The notes: generated by a model not told the origin, from the letters alone. Positions 9,507-18,740 are shown, counted from the stretch's first letter. The stretch: 64,000 nt of DNA from Oculatella sp. LEGE 06141 (GCF_015207605.1 NZ_JADEWO010000026.1:1-64000); one strand, 5' to 3'. Made by a program: numbers and translations.

Positions 9507-9808
9507 GGAGGCTGTTCAGCGCGATGTAGCTCTGTAAGATGTAGCTCTGTAACCAGAATGCGGGGCAGGGGTACGATCGTCAAGATTTTTAGTCAATATT
9601 GAAAGGTGAACCAACCCTTATTCATCGTTTGGAGTGCATTGGTTTAAGGCTGACATGAGGTGTGTGGTTTGGGCGATCGCAGTCCCTCATGCTATTTGGC
9701 AAAAGATTGTGAAAAACAGCGTTCTGTTATTAAAAACAGCAATCTAAAAAAGTCAATAGTGGTATAGTTCAAGCACTCGAAACGCCGCACTCTCAAGGGA
9801 GAGTTGGA
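9507..9808. promoter_or_regulatory. Divergent promoter region with a 15-bp tandem repeat
   Basis: It separates the GT-B gene (minus) from the coiled-coil BRCT gene (plus). A perfect tandem duplication of GATGTAGCTCTGTAA lies at 9523-9537 and 9538-9552. For the rightward gene, a possible extended -10 element (TGGTATAGT, -10 hexamer 9763-9768) lies about 40 bp before the start, and a small dyad AACAG-CGTT-CTGTT lies at 9715-9728. The promoter call is by eye; no clear -35 was seen. Confidence 0.35.
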
Positions 9809-12280
9809 ATGACTTACGAACTCGTTGGTGGGCTTGCAGGTTCGATTGCGGTATCCGTTGGGTTAATTGCATATGTTCGGCTACGTACCTATTCTCGGCA
9901 GCAGTTAGCGGCTCAACTCGAAAAACAGCAGCAGTTAGAAGGCGAAAAAGAGAGCCTGATTGAAAAACTAGACCAAACAGAAGCCGAAAAGCGATCGCTG
10001 GACGGCGAAAAGCAGCAGCTTCAAGAGAGTAAAGCAGAGCTTGAAACCCACTTTGAACACGTTAAATTTACAGCGGCTGAGCTAGAGCAAACCAAAGGCA
10101 AGCTCGAAACCAAGTTACAGAAAGCGACACACACCATTGCCGCCCTGGAAGCCCACATCCAGCAGTTGGGGCAAGAGCGCGAGCGAGTTGAAGCGGAACT
10201 GGGGCAAGGCAAGGCTCATGTCCTGGTGCTACAGCAACAGCTCGACAAGGTCGCTCAGCAGAACCATCAGTTGGAGGAAGCCCTGCACCACGAGCAAGCC
10301 AGTGTGGTTTTACTGGAGCAAGAAATTGATCGCTTTGGGCAAAACCAGGCGCAATTGGAAGCCGAATTACAGCGGCAAACCAGCCACGTTGCAGCGCTAC
10401 AGCAGCAGGTAGAAACGCTCGCTCAGCAAAAAGAACAAATTGAAACAGATCTCAACCATGAACGGGGCAGCACCGCTTCTCTACAGGAGCAGTTGCAGGC
10501 GATCGCCCACGAAAAGGAAACCATCCAAACCGCGTTACAGGAGGCCAATCATCATCTAACGCATCGCAATGGGCAGCTTCAGGATGAGACGCAGACTCAA
10601 CAGCATCATTTAACGACGCTGCACCAGCAAGTTGAAACGCTGACCCAGCATGCGCAACAGGTAGAGACGACTCTACAAACCGAACGTGAAACCGTTGTAT
10701 CCCTTCAGCAGCAGCTTCATGCCCTGAACGATCGCCACGAACAGACGCAATCCGATCTTCAACGAGAAATCCACAACCTGTCGCTGCTGCATCAAGAAGC
10801 CGACTGTCTGTTGCAGCAGAAAGAAGCGTTGGAAGCAGAACACGCACAGCAAACCCAGACCATTGTGGCGCTACAGGCTCAGGTTGAGACGCTGGAAATG
10901 CAAAATGCACAGGTTTCAGCGACGCTTCAGGCTGAAAAGGAAAAGGTAAACCAACTGCGGCAGCAGCTTGACACACTGACGCGGCGGAAGGAAGAAGCCG
11001 ATCGCGATGTGCAGCAAGAGCGTGACCACAGCGCCAAACTGGTGCAGCATATCAATGATTTGAGCTGGCAAAAGGAACAAATTGAGCAGGAGCTACAGCA
11101 ACAGAAGCAGCAGGTTTCGGCTCTGCACCATCGACTCAATGGCATCGTGCAACAAAAAGAGCAATTGCAGGAACGCTTACAACAGGAGCAAGAGCATCAT
11201 TTCATTGTGCGCCAGCGGTTTGACCATGTGCTGCAAGAAAAGCAGCAGGTTGAGGCTGAGCTAGAGCAAGAGCGTGAACACATCGTTGGCTTAGAATCGC
11301 AAGTCAACGAACTGGCGCACCTGCGCCAGCAAATGAGCCATGAGCTGGAACAAGAGCGATCGCACGCTTTATCATTTCAACAGCAAATTGCCGACTTAAT
11401 TGCCCAAAAAGAGTGGGTGGAAGAGTTGATTCGGCAAGAAAAGGGCGGTATCTCTGTGGTGCAGCAACAGTTCAATGAGTTTGTGCAACAGCGATCGCAC
11501 CTTCGGCATGAAATTCAACAGCAGAAAGAGAATTGGCTGGTATTTCAACAGCACTTTGGCGATCTGGTGCAGCAAAAAGAGCAGTTGGAATGGGATCTAC
11601 AGCAAGAAAAGATCGAAACCTCTCGTTTACATCAGCAGGTGGATGAGCTGGCATGGCAAAAGGAACAGTTAGACACTGCCTTGAAGCAGGAGCGAGAAAA
11701 ACTGACCTTGCTGGAACAGCGAATTAATGCGCTGACCGACCACATTCATCAGGTTGAGCAAGCGATTTATCATGAAAAGCAGGCGATCGCTACTTGCCAC
11801 AGGGATGTTGGTCAATTAATGCAACACAAAGAGGCGATCGAACACCACTTACAGCAAGACCATACAGGCGTGATTCATTTAGAACAGCAGGTGAGCGATC
11901 TGGCGCACGAACGCCGACTGGAGCGCTTGCAGCTAGAGCTATCGCAGGAGCGGGAAAGTATTGCATCCTTACAACAGCGCATTGATGAGCTGAACAGTGA
12001 AAAAGAACAGGTGGCGCACGAATTACAGCGGGTGAAGGCCAAGCCGTTAACTGGCAAAACCTTTGTGATTGCTGGCAGTCTGGCAACCATGAATCAGGAT
12101 GAAGCGCTGGCGCTGATTGTAGACGCGGGGGGACGGGTCAGCAGTTCATTGAGTGCCGAAATTGATTACCTGTTGGTGGGGCGATCGCCTGGGTCAAAGC
12201 TTAAACAGGCAAAGGAGCTGGGAGTGTCTCAACTATCGGAAGCCCAACTGCTAAAGATGCTAGCTCCGGCTGAAGCGTAG
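9809..12280 (+). CDS. Membrane-anchored long coiled-coil protein ending in a BRCT domain
   Basis: An 823-residue protein. Residues about 3-25 form one transmembrane helix. From about 30 to 745 the sequence is almost unbroken coiled coil, very rich in Gln, Glu and Leu, built from loosely repeating blocks of about 35 residues with the theme Q-Q-Q-V-x-x-L-x-Q-x-K-E-Q-x-E. The last 75 residues (from about 747) are a BRCT domain: KPLTGKTFVIAGSL, then a central GG, then a segment like KLKQAKELGV. This resembles the BRCT domain of bacterial NAD-dependent DNA ligase. The architecture (membrane anchor, rod, BRCT) suggests tethering of a DNA or protein ligand to the membrane, but no function is known to me. 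A ribosome-binding site GGGAGAG precedes the ATG. Confidence 0.8.
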   Translation: MTYELVGGLAGSIAVSVGLIAYVRLRTYSRQQLAAQLEKQQQLEGEKESLIEKLDQTEAEKRSLDGEKQQLQESKAELETHFEHVKFTAAELEQTKGKLETKLQKATHTIAALEAHIQQLGQERERVEAELGQGKAHVLVLQQQLDKVAQQNHQLEEALHHEQASVVLLEQEIDRFGQNQAQLEAELQRQTSHVAALQQQVETLAQQKEQIETDLNHERGSTASLQEQLQAIAHEKETIQTALQEANHHLTHRNGQLQDETQTQQHHLTTLHQQVETLTQHAQQVETTLQTERETVVSLQQQLHALNDRHEQTQSDLQREIHNLSLLHQEADCLLQQKEALEAEHAQQTQTIVALQAQVETLEMQNAQVSATLQAEKEKVNQLRQQLDTLTRRKEEADRDVQQERDHSAKLVQHINDLSWQKEQIEQELQQQKQQVSALHHRLNGIVQQKEQLQERLQQEQEHHFIVRQRFDHVLQEKQQVEAELEQEREHIVGLESQVNELAHLRQQMSHELEQERSHALSFQQQIADLIAQKEWVEELIRQEKGGISVVQQQFNEFVQQRSHLRHEIQQQKENWLVFQQHFGDLVQQKEQLEWDLQQEKIETSRLHQQVDELAWQKEQLDTALKQEREKLTLLEQRINALTDHIHQVEQAIYHEKQAIATCHRDVGQLMQHKEAIEHHLQQDHTGVIHLEQQVSDLAHERRLERLQLELSQERESIASLQQRIDELNSEKEQVAHELQRVKAKPLTGKTFVIAGSLATMNQDEALALIVDAGGRVSSSLSAEIDYLLVGRSPGSKLKQAKELGVSQLSEAQLLKMLAPAEA

Positions 12281-12322
12281 GTGAGATGGGTTGTTGGTGC
12301 CAAAAACGGTGCAATGTAGCCG

Positions 12323-14005
12323 TTAATGTAAGTCTTCATCCCACACGCCGATGTAAATGCGATCGCGATCGTTGCGCTGGATCACGCCCTTAACCCCTCC
12401 CGTCGAGAAGGAATACTCGTTGGTTTCGCGTTGTCGCACTGCCGCCAGCCCTTGCTCAATCGACTCGCTGGCTTGACCGTTCAACATTCCGTTGAGCGTT
12501 ACCCGCATGACTAACGGGTCAACCGATTGGGCAAAGGACGCTTCCGTCTGGCGAACGCGATCGCTGTCTTTGTCATACAAATAGGCCACCGTTACCTGAT
12601 TGGGCACCAGCTCATACAAGGCAGAGCGCGTATTTTGCCACAGTGCATTGGGGTTACGGCTGTTGGGTTCACCCAACAGTTCTACAATTTGAGCTTCGGA
12701 GGTGCCGGTGGGAATCCCCGGTACGCTGCTGCGACGCGGAGGTTCAGGAGGTGGGTTGTCATCAGCAGCCGTATCATCAAGAGGCTCAGCGACCGGAGAC
12801 GGAGATTCTGCTTCAGGCGTGGGTGTCGGCGTAGGCGTGGGTTCTTCAAAAGGAGTCGGTGTGGGAGTTGGAATCTCCACCTCTGGCGAGGTTGCAACGG
12901 TAGGGGTGGGGGTGGGAGTGGATGCTGTTTGTTGCGACTGCTGCCATACCGCGCCCACGGCTGCCGCCACAATCGAGACGATCGCCACTACTCCGGCAAT
13001 GGTCAACGCTTTCCAGTTGGATGATGGACGCGGAGACGGTATTGCGGCGGCGGGTCGCGATCGAGGGCGCGATCGACCTTGCGATGTGCCAGGGGAGCGA
13101 GGGGCCGCAGCGCGAGGGCTAACCGCTACGGTTGCCGCTGTAGTTGGAGTTGCCCCCTGGGGAGCCGGAATGGCCGAAGCAGTTGCCGGGGTTGCGCCAC
13201 CGGGAAGTAACGCCAGCCAGTCTGCAACGGTTGCAGGACGGTAGCGTACATCCACGGCCATGCCGCGCATGACTGCCTGGTTAACAGCAGCACTGATCTG
13301 AGGCTGTAAATCGCGGGGGGCGGGCATGGGTTGGCGATCGCGCAAAATAGAGGCCACCGGAACATAAGCGGTTAGCAGCGCATACAGCGTTGCGGCTAGC
13401 CCATAAACATCGGTTGCAGGTGTGCGCTTGGCTTGCGCCAGATATTGCTCGATCGGAGCATAGCCAGCCGTGGCAATGCTGGTATGCGTCTGGGTGGTAT
13501 CGGGCGTAAACTCGCGCGCAATGCCAAAGTCAATTAGCACCACCTCCTGTGTGCCCTGGCGCAGCATGATGTTTTGCGGCTTCACATCTCGATGCAGCAA
13601 CCCATTGTTGTGAACGACTTCCAGCGCGGCTCCAATTTGCCGGATGTAATGAATGGCAACCTCTTCGGGCAGCGGTTGGTTGGGAAAGACAATTTCTTCA
13701 AGCGACTGCCCTCGGATGTAGTCCATGACTAAGTAGGACATGCCATCTTCGGTGAAGAAGTCATTAACCCGCACAATATTGGGATGGACACAAAGCGCCA
13801 ACCGTCTGGCTTCATCCCGGAACCAGCGATCGGCCTGGGCAAACTGCGGATCAAGACGTTTAGCCGGGTCAAGCGTTTTAATGACCACCGTTTGTCGCAA
13901 ATAGTGGTGCGTTGCCTTGAGGGTGATGCCAAAGCCGCCCTGCCCCAACACGTGTTCCAGGGTATATTTGCCGCCTTGTAGCGTTGTCCCGACTAGTGAG
14001 TTCAT
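12323..14005 (-). CDS. Membrane-anchored Ser/Thr protein kinase (Pkn2 type)
   Basis: A 560-residue protein with a complete N-terminal eukaryotic-type kinase domain: G-loop GQGGFG (21-26), invariant Lys in VIK (K43), catalytic HRDVKPQN (D140) and metal-binding DFG (D159-G161). An Ala/Pro-rich linker leads to a transmembrane helix at about 333-357. Then come a Pro/Thr/Glu-rich spacer with TPTPTP runs and a C-terminal domain from about 425 with [14 protein letters not shown], resembling the SmpA/OmlA-type module attached to many cyanobacterial kinases. The kinase faces the cytoplasm and the C-terminal module the periplasm. Ends 43 bp after the convergent BRCT gene. Confidence 0.9.
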   Translation of the reverse strand: MNSLVGTTLQGGKYTLEHVLGQGGFGITLKATHHYLRQTVVIKTLDPAKRLDPQFAQADRWFRDEARRLALCVHPNIVRVNDFFTEDGMSYLVMDYIRGQSLEEIVFPNQPLPEEVAIHYIRQIGAALEVVHNNGLLHRDVKPQNIMLRQGTQEVVLIDFGIAREFTPDTTQTHTSIATAGYAPIEQYLAQAKRTPATDVYGLAATLYALLTAYVPVASILRDRQPMPAPRDLQPQISAAVNQAVMRGMAVDVRYRPATVADWLALLPGGATPATASAIPAPQGATPTTAATVAVSPRAAAPRSPGTSQGRSRPRSRPAAAIPSPRPSSNWKALTIAGVVAIVSIVAAAVGAVWQQSQQTASTPTPTPTVATSPEVEIPTPTPTPFEEPTPTPTPTPEAESPSPVAEPLDDTAADDNPPPEPPRRSSVPGIPTGTSEAQIVELLGEPNSRNPNALWQNTRSALYELVPNQVTVAYLYDKDSDRVRQTEASFAQSVDPLVMRVTLNGMLNGQASESIEQGLAAVRQRETNEYSFSTGGVKGVIQRNDRDRIYIGVWDEDLH

Positions 14006-14408
14006 GCGCCGCGCCCGAAATCAAACGTTATAGGTTGCGTCTTCCAATCATAGACACATTCCTGACCTGTTTATTCGGTAGAAGGTGCTGTTTGTGAACC
14101 GTCTATAGGAGCGATCGCCATCGGCCTCTATGCCAATAACCGCCAGAACGATAGACGGCGCATCGTTCCAGTTCCTCTGTTTTCGTTCTTCCGTCCCACT
14201 GAGCTTTTTTAGATTGCGCTGTCCGTAGTTAACAAACAACTTTTTTCAGCAGATAGCAACTGGCTATTTATTCTTAGCTGATACAGTAAAAAAAGTGCTT
14301 TTACTATTGTGGGAAGAACAAAGAAATTCTTATAGTGTGTCTCAAACAACATCACCGCTGTGGTTGGCTCGTTAGCTTATAGAGATACGTTGATTTTGCT
14401 CGAACCCT
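14006..14408. other. Divergent intergenic region with a small dyad
   Basis: It lies between the Ser/Thr kinase (minus) and the desaturase (plus). An inverted repeat AGTAAAA / TTTTACT lies at 14285-14305 with a 7-nt loop. This A/T-rich half next to the desaturase probably holds its promoter. No gene was recognised. Confidence 0.4.
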
Positions 14409-15389
14409 GTGAAACAGAAACCGCTTTGGAATGCGATCGCCCTCTCATACACTGCTGCCGGATATGTGGGCGGTGTGGCGTTACTGCTGCTGGCAACTGT
14501 TGGGCTAAATGCGGTGGGAGTCGTATTACTCACCCATAGCCTGGTGTTGTCTGCCTATTGGGCGCATGAATTTATGCACGGCAATATTTTTAGCAGTCCC
14601 AGGTTAAATGCCATTGGCGGAAACATAGTGCTGTGGCTCAATGGCGGTTGCTATGCCCGGTTTCAAGATTTGCAGCGATCGCACATTGGGCATCACATCA
14701 ACCGTTGCGATTTCCAGCGGTTTAATTTATCGGCTTATTTGAAGTCGCTTCCGGCCTGGGCGCGAAAGGGATTGCTGGCCTTGGAATGGCTGTACTTTCC
14801 AGCCCTGGCCTTTCTGGTGAGAATTCGAACATTGACGGCTCCTTTTTGGCAACCGCAACGGTACGACGAACGGCGGCGGGTTAGCCTGATTTTAACGGTG
14901 CGGCTGGGGCTGTTTACCCTGTTGGGAATTGTTTCACCTAAAGCGCTATTGCTCTACTTTCTGGCGTACATTGGCATGATTACCGTGCTGCGATTTGTAG
15001 ATGCGTTTCAGCACACCTATGAAACGGTGCCAATGGATGGCCCCTTACCAAAGCGCGATCGCGCCTACGAACAGGCCAACACGTTTTCTAATGTCATTTC
15101 CCAGCGGTATTGGTGGCTCAACCTGCTGTTGCTTAATTTCGTTTATCATAATGCCCATCACGATTCGATGCGGTGCCCCTGGCATAGTTTACATGAACTC
15201 GATCGCGATCTATTTTCGGGTGAAGAACCTCACTATGTTTCGCTGGTTGAACTGCTTCTCAACTACCATCAATTCCGCGTATCTCGCATCTTTTCAGGCC
15301 AGGGTCATGCCATCACTGAAAAAGGGCACTTGCAGCTTGAAACATTTTATGGAGCCTTTGATGCTACTTTCCTGGTGTTACCGTCTTGA
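14409..15389 (+). CDS. Membrane fatty-acid-desaturase-superfamily protein
   Basis: A 326-residue integral membrane protein starting with GTG. Three histidine boxes that bind a di-iron centre are intact: HEFMH (H53, H57), HIGHH (H92, H95, H96) and HNAHH (H247, H250, H251). Hydrophobic segments at about 18-45, 125-140, 160-195 and 235-247 surround them. This is the superfamily of acyl-lipid desaturases, carotenoid ketolases and hydroxylases; the substrate cannot be decided. A short-chain dehydrogenase follows directly in the same unit (stop to start 9 bp), suggesting the two modify the same molecule, for example by oxygenation then alcohol oxidation. Confidence 0.72.
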   Translation: MKQKPLWNAIALSYTAAGYVGGVALLLLATVGLNAVGVVLLTHSLVLSAYWAHEFMHGNIFSSPRLNAIGGNIVLWLNGGCYARFQDLQRSHIGHHINRCDFQRFNLSAYLKSLPAWARKGLLALEWLYFPALAFLVRIRTLTAPFWQPQRYDERRRVSLILTVRLGLFTLLGIVSPKALLLYFLAYIGMITVLRFVDAFQHTYETVPMDGPLPKRDRAYEQANTFSNVISQRYWWLNLLLLNFVYHNAHHDSMRCPWHSLHELDRDLFSGEEPHYVSLVELLLNYHQFRVSRIFSGQGHAITEKGHLQLETFYGAFDATFLVLPS

Positions 15390-15398
15390 GGAATGCTC

Positions 15399-16163
15399 AT
15401 GAGTCGATTGAATGGCAAGGTAGCGCTAATAACAGGAGTGGGTTCGGGTATTGGATTGGCGGCGGCTCGGCTGTTTTGTCAGGAAGGGGCGATCGTATTT
15501 GGCGTTGATGTTAACGCTGATGCGGGTGAAGCCCTCGCTGCCGAATTGCACAGCAAAAACCATGTCTTTTACTTTTATCGGGCAGATTTATCGACGGCGA
15601 TCGCCTGTGCGACGGCTGTGGCCGAGTGTTCCAACCGCTTCGATCGCATTGATGTTCTGTATAACAATGTCGGCATTTCTGCGGTTAAACCCTTTCTAGA
15701 AACCGATGAATCCGTTGTTAATCAAATTCTTGCCGTCAACTTTATGTCGGTCTTTCACCTGTGCCAGCAGGTCATTCCGCTGATGCAGCAGCAGGGTAGC
15801 GGCACTATCATCAACACCGCCTCTGAATTGGCGATCGTGGCGCAACCTTTCTACAGTGCTTATTGTGCCAGCAAAGGTGCTGTTCTCTCGTTCACTCGCG
15901 CTCTGGCGCTGGAATATGCTCAGGCCAATATTCGCATCAATGCGCTGTGTCCCGGCCCCATTGATACCCCAATGCTGCAACGCGAGTTTGAGACGGAAAC
16001 TGATGCCGCCAACGCCAGGAACCTTGGCGTTGCGACAATGCCAATTGGTCGATTTGGGCAACCCGAAGAAATTGCTCAGGTGGCTCTTTTTCTAGCCAGC
16101 GAGGCTCCGGCTTTGTTGCATGGAGCCTCCGTAGTGGTCGATGGGGCAAAAACCATTTTTTAA
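15399..16163 (+). CDS. Short-chain dehydrogenase/reductase (SDR)
   Basis: A classical SDR of 254 residues. The cofactor motif GVGSGIGLAAA is near the N-terminus, NNVG follows near residue 85, and the catalytic Ser/Tyr/Lys set ends in YCASK; a C-terminal NAD(P) loop PIDTPM is present. The start at 15399 is chosen over the ATG at 15393 because GAGGA at 15387-15391 is better spaced for it. It sits 9 bp after the desaturase gene and is probably cotranscribed. The substrate is unknown. Confidence 0.85.
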   Translation: MSRLNGKVALITGVGSGIGLAAARLFCQEGAIVFGVDVNADAGEALAAELHSKNHVFYFYRADLSTAIACATAVAECSNRFDRIDVLYNNVGISAVKPFLETDESVVNQILAVNFMSVFHLCQQVIPLMQQQGSGTIINTASELAIVAQPFYSAYCASKGAVLSFTRALALEYAQANIRINALCPGPIDTPMLQREFETETDAANARNLGVATMPIGRFGQPEEIAQVALFLASEAPALLHGASVVVDGAKTIF

Positions 16164-16356
16164 CGGGTAGACGCGAAATCCCCATGCTTCTACAAGCCAG
16201 GGGAGAGAGGCGCAGCAATGGAGCGAAGCGGAGTTGCCAACCAATCTTTGGATGGGACGAATTCGTACCGTGATTTGGCAACGTCAAACCATTCATCGCA
16301 AGAGGATGGCTTTCCGGCTACATAATGGCAACAAGCCAATCAGATCGGGGGAGTAT

Positions 16357-16398
16357 ACAGAACCAATGAGACAGAACCAATAAGATAGAACCAATGAG
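16357..16398. repeat. Three tandem 14-bp repeats overlapping the grpB start
   Basis: ACAGAACCAATGAG (16357-16370), ACAGAACCAATAAG (16371-16384) and ATAGAACCAATGAG (16385-16398) are head to tail. The third copy supplies the ATG at 16394. The first copy also holds an ATG in a different frame. Confidence 0.85.
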
Positions 16399-16921
16399 CA
16401 GGACTATGAAAGTAGACGTTGTTCCACCTGATCCAGCCTGGCAGGAAGGGTTTCAAATAGAGTCTCAGCAGCTTGCTTTGGTGATGGGAGATAACCTGGT
16501 TGCTATTCACCATATAGGCAGCACTGCAATTTTTATTTATGCCAAACCTGTAATTGATATTTTAATTGAAGTCAAAAGCATTGCCAGAACGGATGAGCAG
16601 AATTTAGCAATGGCGGCAATTGGGTATGAAGCAATGGGCGAATTTGGACTACCTGGACGGCGTTACTTTCGCAAGAACCGTTCACCTGAGATTAGAACCC
16701 ACAATGTTCATACCTATGAAGTTGGCTCATCTGAAATCTCTCGACATTTGGCTTTTCGTGACTACATGATTGCCCATCCTGATGATGCCCAGCGGTACAG
16801 TGAACTAAAACGACAGTTAGCGAAACAGTATCCTCAAGATATTGAAGGCTATATGGATGGCAAAGACGAATTCGTCAAAACAATGGAGAAAAAAGCACTG
16901 ATGTGGCGATCGATGGCTTAG
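16394..16921 (+). CDS. GrpB/UPF0157 family protein
   Basis: 175 residues matching the GrpB family, a nucleotidyltransferase-like fold. The diagnostic segment is HHIGSTAIFIYAKPVIDIL at about 39-57; most members have HIGSTAVPGLAAKP, so the AIFIY stretch is a variant. RRYF(R/K)K and HNVHTYE follow, then a C-terminal helical pair. Biochemical role is poorly defined. Translation could begin at 16394 or at 16406; the first ATG lies in a 14-bp repeat array, and there is no clear ribosome-binding site. Confidence 0.8.
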   Translation: MSRTMKVDVVPPDPAWQEGFQIESQQLALVMGDNLVAIHHIGSTAIFIYAKPVIDILIEVKSIARTDEQNLAMAAIGYEAMGEFGLPGRRYFRKNRSPEIRTHNVHTYEVGSSEISRHLAFRDYMIAHPDDAQRYSELKRQLAKQYPQDIEGYMDGKDEFVKTMEKKALMWRSMA

Positions 16922-17282
16922 TTTGAGCAACGCAAAAATTCGATCGGCTGTGAAGCAGAAAAGCAATACTTCCCTTTTTGATGTTGGGTCACTCAGCATT
17001 AGAAGCGTTCAGGGCTGTTGGTATTTCATCTGATCGTGCAGTAGATCGATATCCTGTTCGGCGGTGCTGAGTCATGGTATGAAGTCGCCCCGATTTTTGG
17101 GAATCTTTTAACCTTCAAAGCCCCCCTGGGGGAATTTAAGGCGTGAGTACCATGACCGCTCAATGGTTTATACCTCCATTCAGCAACACCCCGGTTGCAA
17201 TCTAGCCAGTCTATTTGCAGCACATCCCATCCATATATGAGCGTTTCTGCTACAAGGAAGAAGCCGAGTATGTTTCAACTCC
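16922..17282. other. Intergenic region carrying an inverted-repeat element
   Basis: No gene recognised. Positions 17071-17156 are an 86-bp stretch bounded by 9-bp inverted repeats (listed separately). Confidence 0.45.
17071..17156. repeat. Possible miniature inverted-repeat element, 86 bp
   Basis: Perfect 9-bp terminal inverted repeats GTCATGGTA (17071-17079) and TACCATGAC (17148-17156) enclose a body with its own inverted segments (for example CCCCCCTGGGGG near 17121). No target duplication is evident, and no second copy was noticed in this window. Confidence 0.45.
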
Positions 17283-18662
17283 ATGACAGCTACCCTCAAC
17301 CCCTATCTTTTGGATAACTTCGCTCCCGTCCAAACGGAGTCAACCGTCGATGAATTGCCCGTTTTGGGTAAGTTGCCGCCTGAACTGAACGGGATGTTTG
17401 TCCGAAACGGTCCCAATCCTCAGTTTCCACCGTTGGGACAGTATCACTGGTTTGATGGCGATGGAATGTTGCATGGCGTTCGTATTCAGGACGGCAGGGC
17501 AAGCTACTGCAATCGCTATATTCGGACGCAGGGGTTTGAACAAGAGCAACAGGCAGGGCGGGCGTTGTTTGGTGGTTTACTGCAACCTTCGCCAGCAGGC
17601 TTCAAAAATGTGGCGAATACGGCTCTGGTCTGGCACAGAAATCACCTCCTTGCCCTGTGGGAGGGCGGTGAACCTCATGCGATCGCCCTCCCAAATCTGG
17701 ACACGGTCGGTTCTTACACCTTTAACGGCAAACTGACATCTCCGGTCACTGCCCACCCCAAAGTTGATCCTGTGACAGGGGAAATGATGTTCTTTGGCTA
17801 TTCTCTGGCACAACCGCCCTACGTCAAATACAGCGTTGTGTCCGCTGAGGGAGAACTGCTGCGAACGGTTCCAATTGATCTGCCAGTCGGGGTGATGATG
17901 CATGACTTTGCCATTACAGAGCGCTACGCCATTTTTATGGACTTGCCTCTCACCTTCCGCTTAGAAAGGCTGCAAAAAGGCGAACCTGCCTTTGCCTTTG
18001 AACGCGATCGCCCCAGTCGCTTTGGAATTCTGCCCCGGCAGGGTGATAATCAGGCGATTCGCTGGTTTGAAGCACCGAGTTGCTATGTCTTCCATACTCT
18101 GAATGCCTACGAAGCGGCAGATGAGATTGTGTTAATTGCCTGTCGCATGGGCAGCACCAGTATTTTAGGCGCGTCTCCCAGTTCCCACGAAGGGGATAAT
18201 CGTCAGATTGGGAGTGATCTGCCATTGCTCTATCGCTGGCGGTTCAACTTGAGGACAGGAACGGTACAGGAAGAGACTCTCGACGATCGCCCCTGCGAAT
18301 TCCCCCGCATTAACGAACAGTATTTGGGACGGCAGACCCGCTATGGCTACGCTGGCAAAAGTGCCCCTACCGAAATGCCCAAATTTGATGGGCTACTCAA
18401 GTTTGATCTCCACAACCAGAGCGTTCAAGTCCACTCGTTTGGAATAGGACGCTACGGCGGAGAAGGAGTATTTGTACCGCGACCCGGCTCAACCGTTGAG
18501 GATGATGGATGGTTGATGACGTTTGTGCATGACGAATCTCAGGATACCTCTGAGTTAGTCATCATCGGCACTCAAGCGATGACAGATGAGGCGATCGCCC
18601 GCATCCAAATACCACAACGGGTGCCCTATGGCTTTCACGGTGCCTGGGTGTCTCTTCCATAG
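17283..18662 (+). CDS. Carotenoid cleavage oxygenase
   Basis: A 459-residue soluble protein of the carotenoid oxygenase (retinal pigment epithelial protein) family, an Fe(II)-dependent beta-propeller. The opening RNGPNPQF at about 41-48 is typical. The four iron-binding His are readable: H158 (TAHPK), H207 (MMHDF), H271 (VFHTLNAYE) and H452 (YGFHGAWV). It should split carotenoids or apocarotenoids with O2; the substrate cannot be assigned. Length is normal and the gene is probably monocistronic, ending at a strong terminator. Confidence 0.92.
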   Translation: MTATLNPYLLDNFAPVQTESTVDELPVLGKLPPELNGMFVRNGPNPQFPPLGQYHWFDGDGMLHGVRIQDGRASYCNRYIRTQGFEQEQQAGRALFGGLLQPSPAGFKNVANTALVWHRNHLLALWEGGEPHAIALPNLDTVGSYTFNGKLTSPVTAHPKVDPVTGEMMFFGYSLAQPPYVKYSVVSAEGELLRTVPIDLPVGVMMHDFAITERYAIFMDLPLTFRLERLQKGEPAFAFERDRPSRFGILPRQGDNQAIRWFEAPSCYVFHTLNAYEAADEIVLIACRMGSTSILGASPSSHEGDNRQIGSDLPLLYRWRFNLRTGTVQEETLDDRPCEFPRINEQYLGRQTRYGYAGKSAPTEMPKFDGLLKFDLHNQSVQVHSFGIGRYGGEGVFVPRPGSTVEDDGWLMTFVHDESQDTSELVIIGTQAMTDEAIARIQIPQRVPYGFHGAWVSLP

Positions 18663-18697
18663 TGCTTTTGATGGAGCCAGGTGCATCAGAACTTGAA

Positions 18698-18740
18698 GGG
18701 CGCGATCGCCCAATTCTGGCCTCAAGGGGCGATCGCGCCC
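18698..18740 (+). terminator. Strong hairpin built on HIP1 sequences
   Basis: Arms GGGCGCGATCGCCC (18698-18711) and GGGCGATCGCGCCC (18727-18740) are perfectly complementary over 14 bp with a 15-nt loop. It lies 36 bp after the carotenoid oxygenase stop. There is no T tract, so it may act as an attenuating or RNA-stabilising stem. A second small stem (GGAGCC / GGCTCC) follows at 18752-18769. Confidence 0.6.

Noticed and set aside
10452-10976. 174-codon minus-strand frame inside the coiled-coil gene
   Set aside because: A shadow of the Gln/Glu-rich coiled coil; composition is explained by the sense gene.
12702-13244. 180-codon Gly/Val-rich frame opposite the Ser/Thr kinase
   Set aside because: Generated by the Pro/Thr repeat linker read on the other strand; no independent signals.
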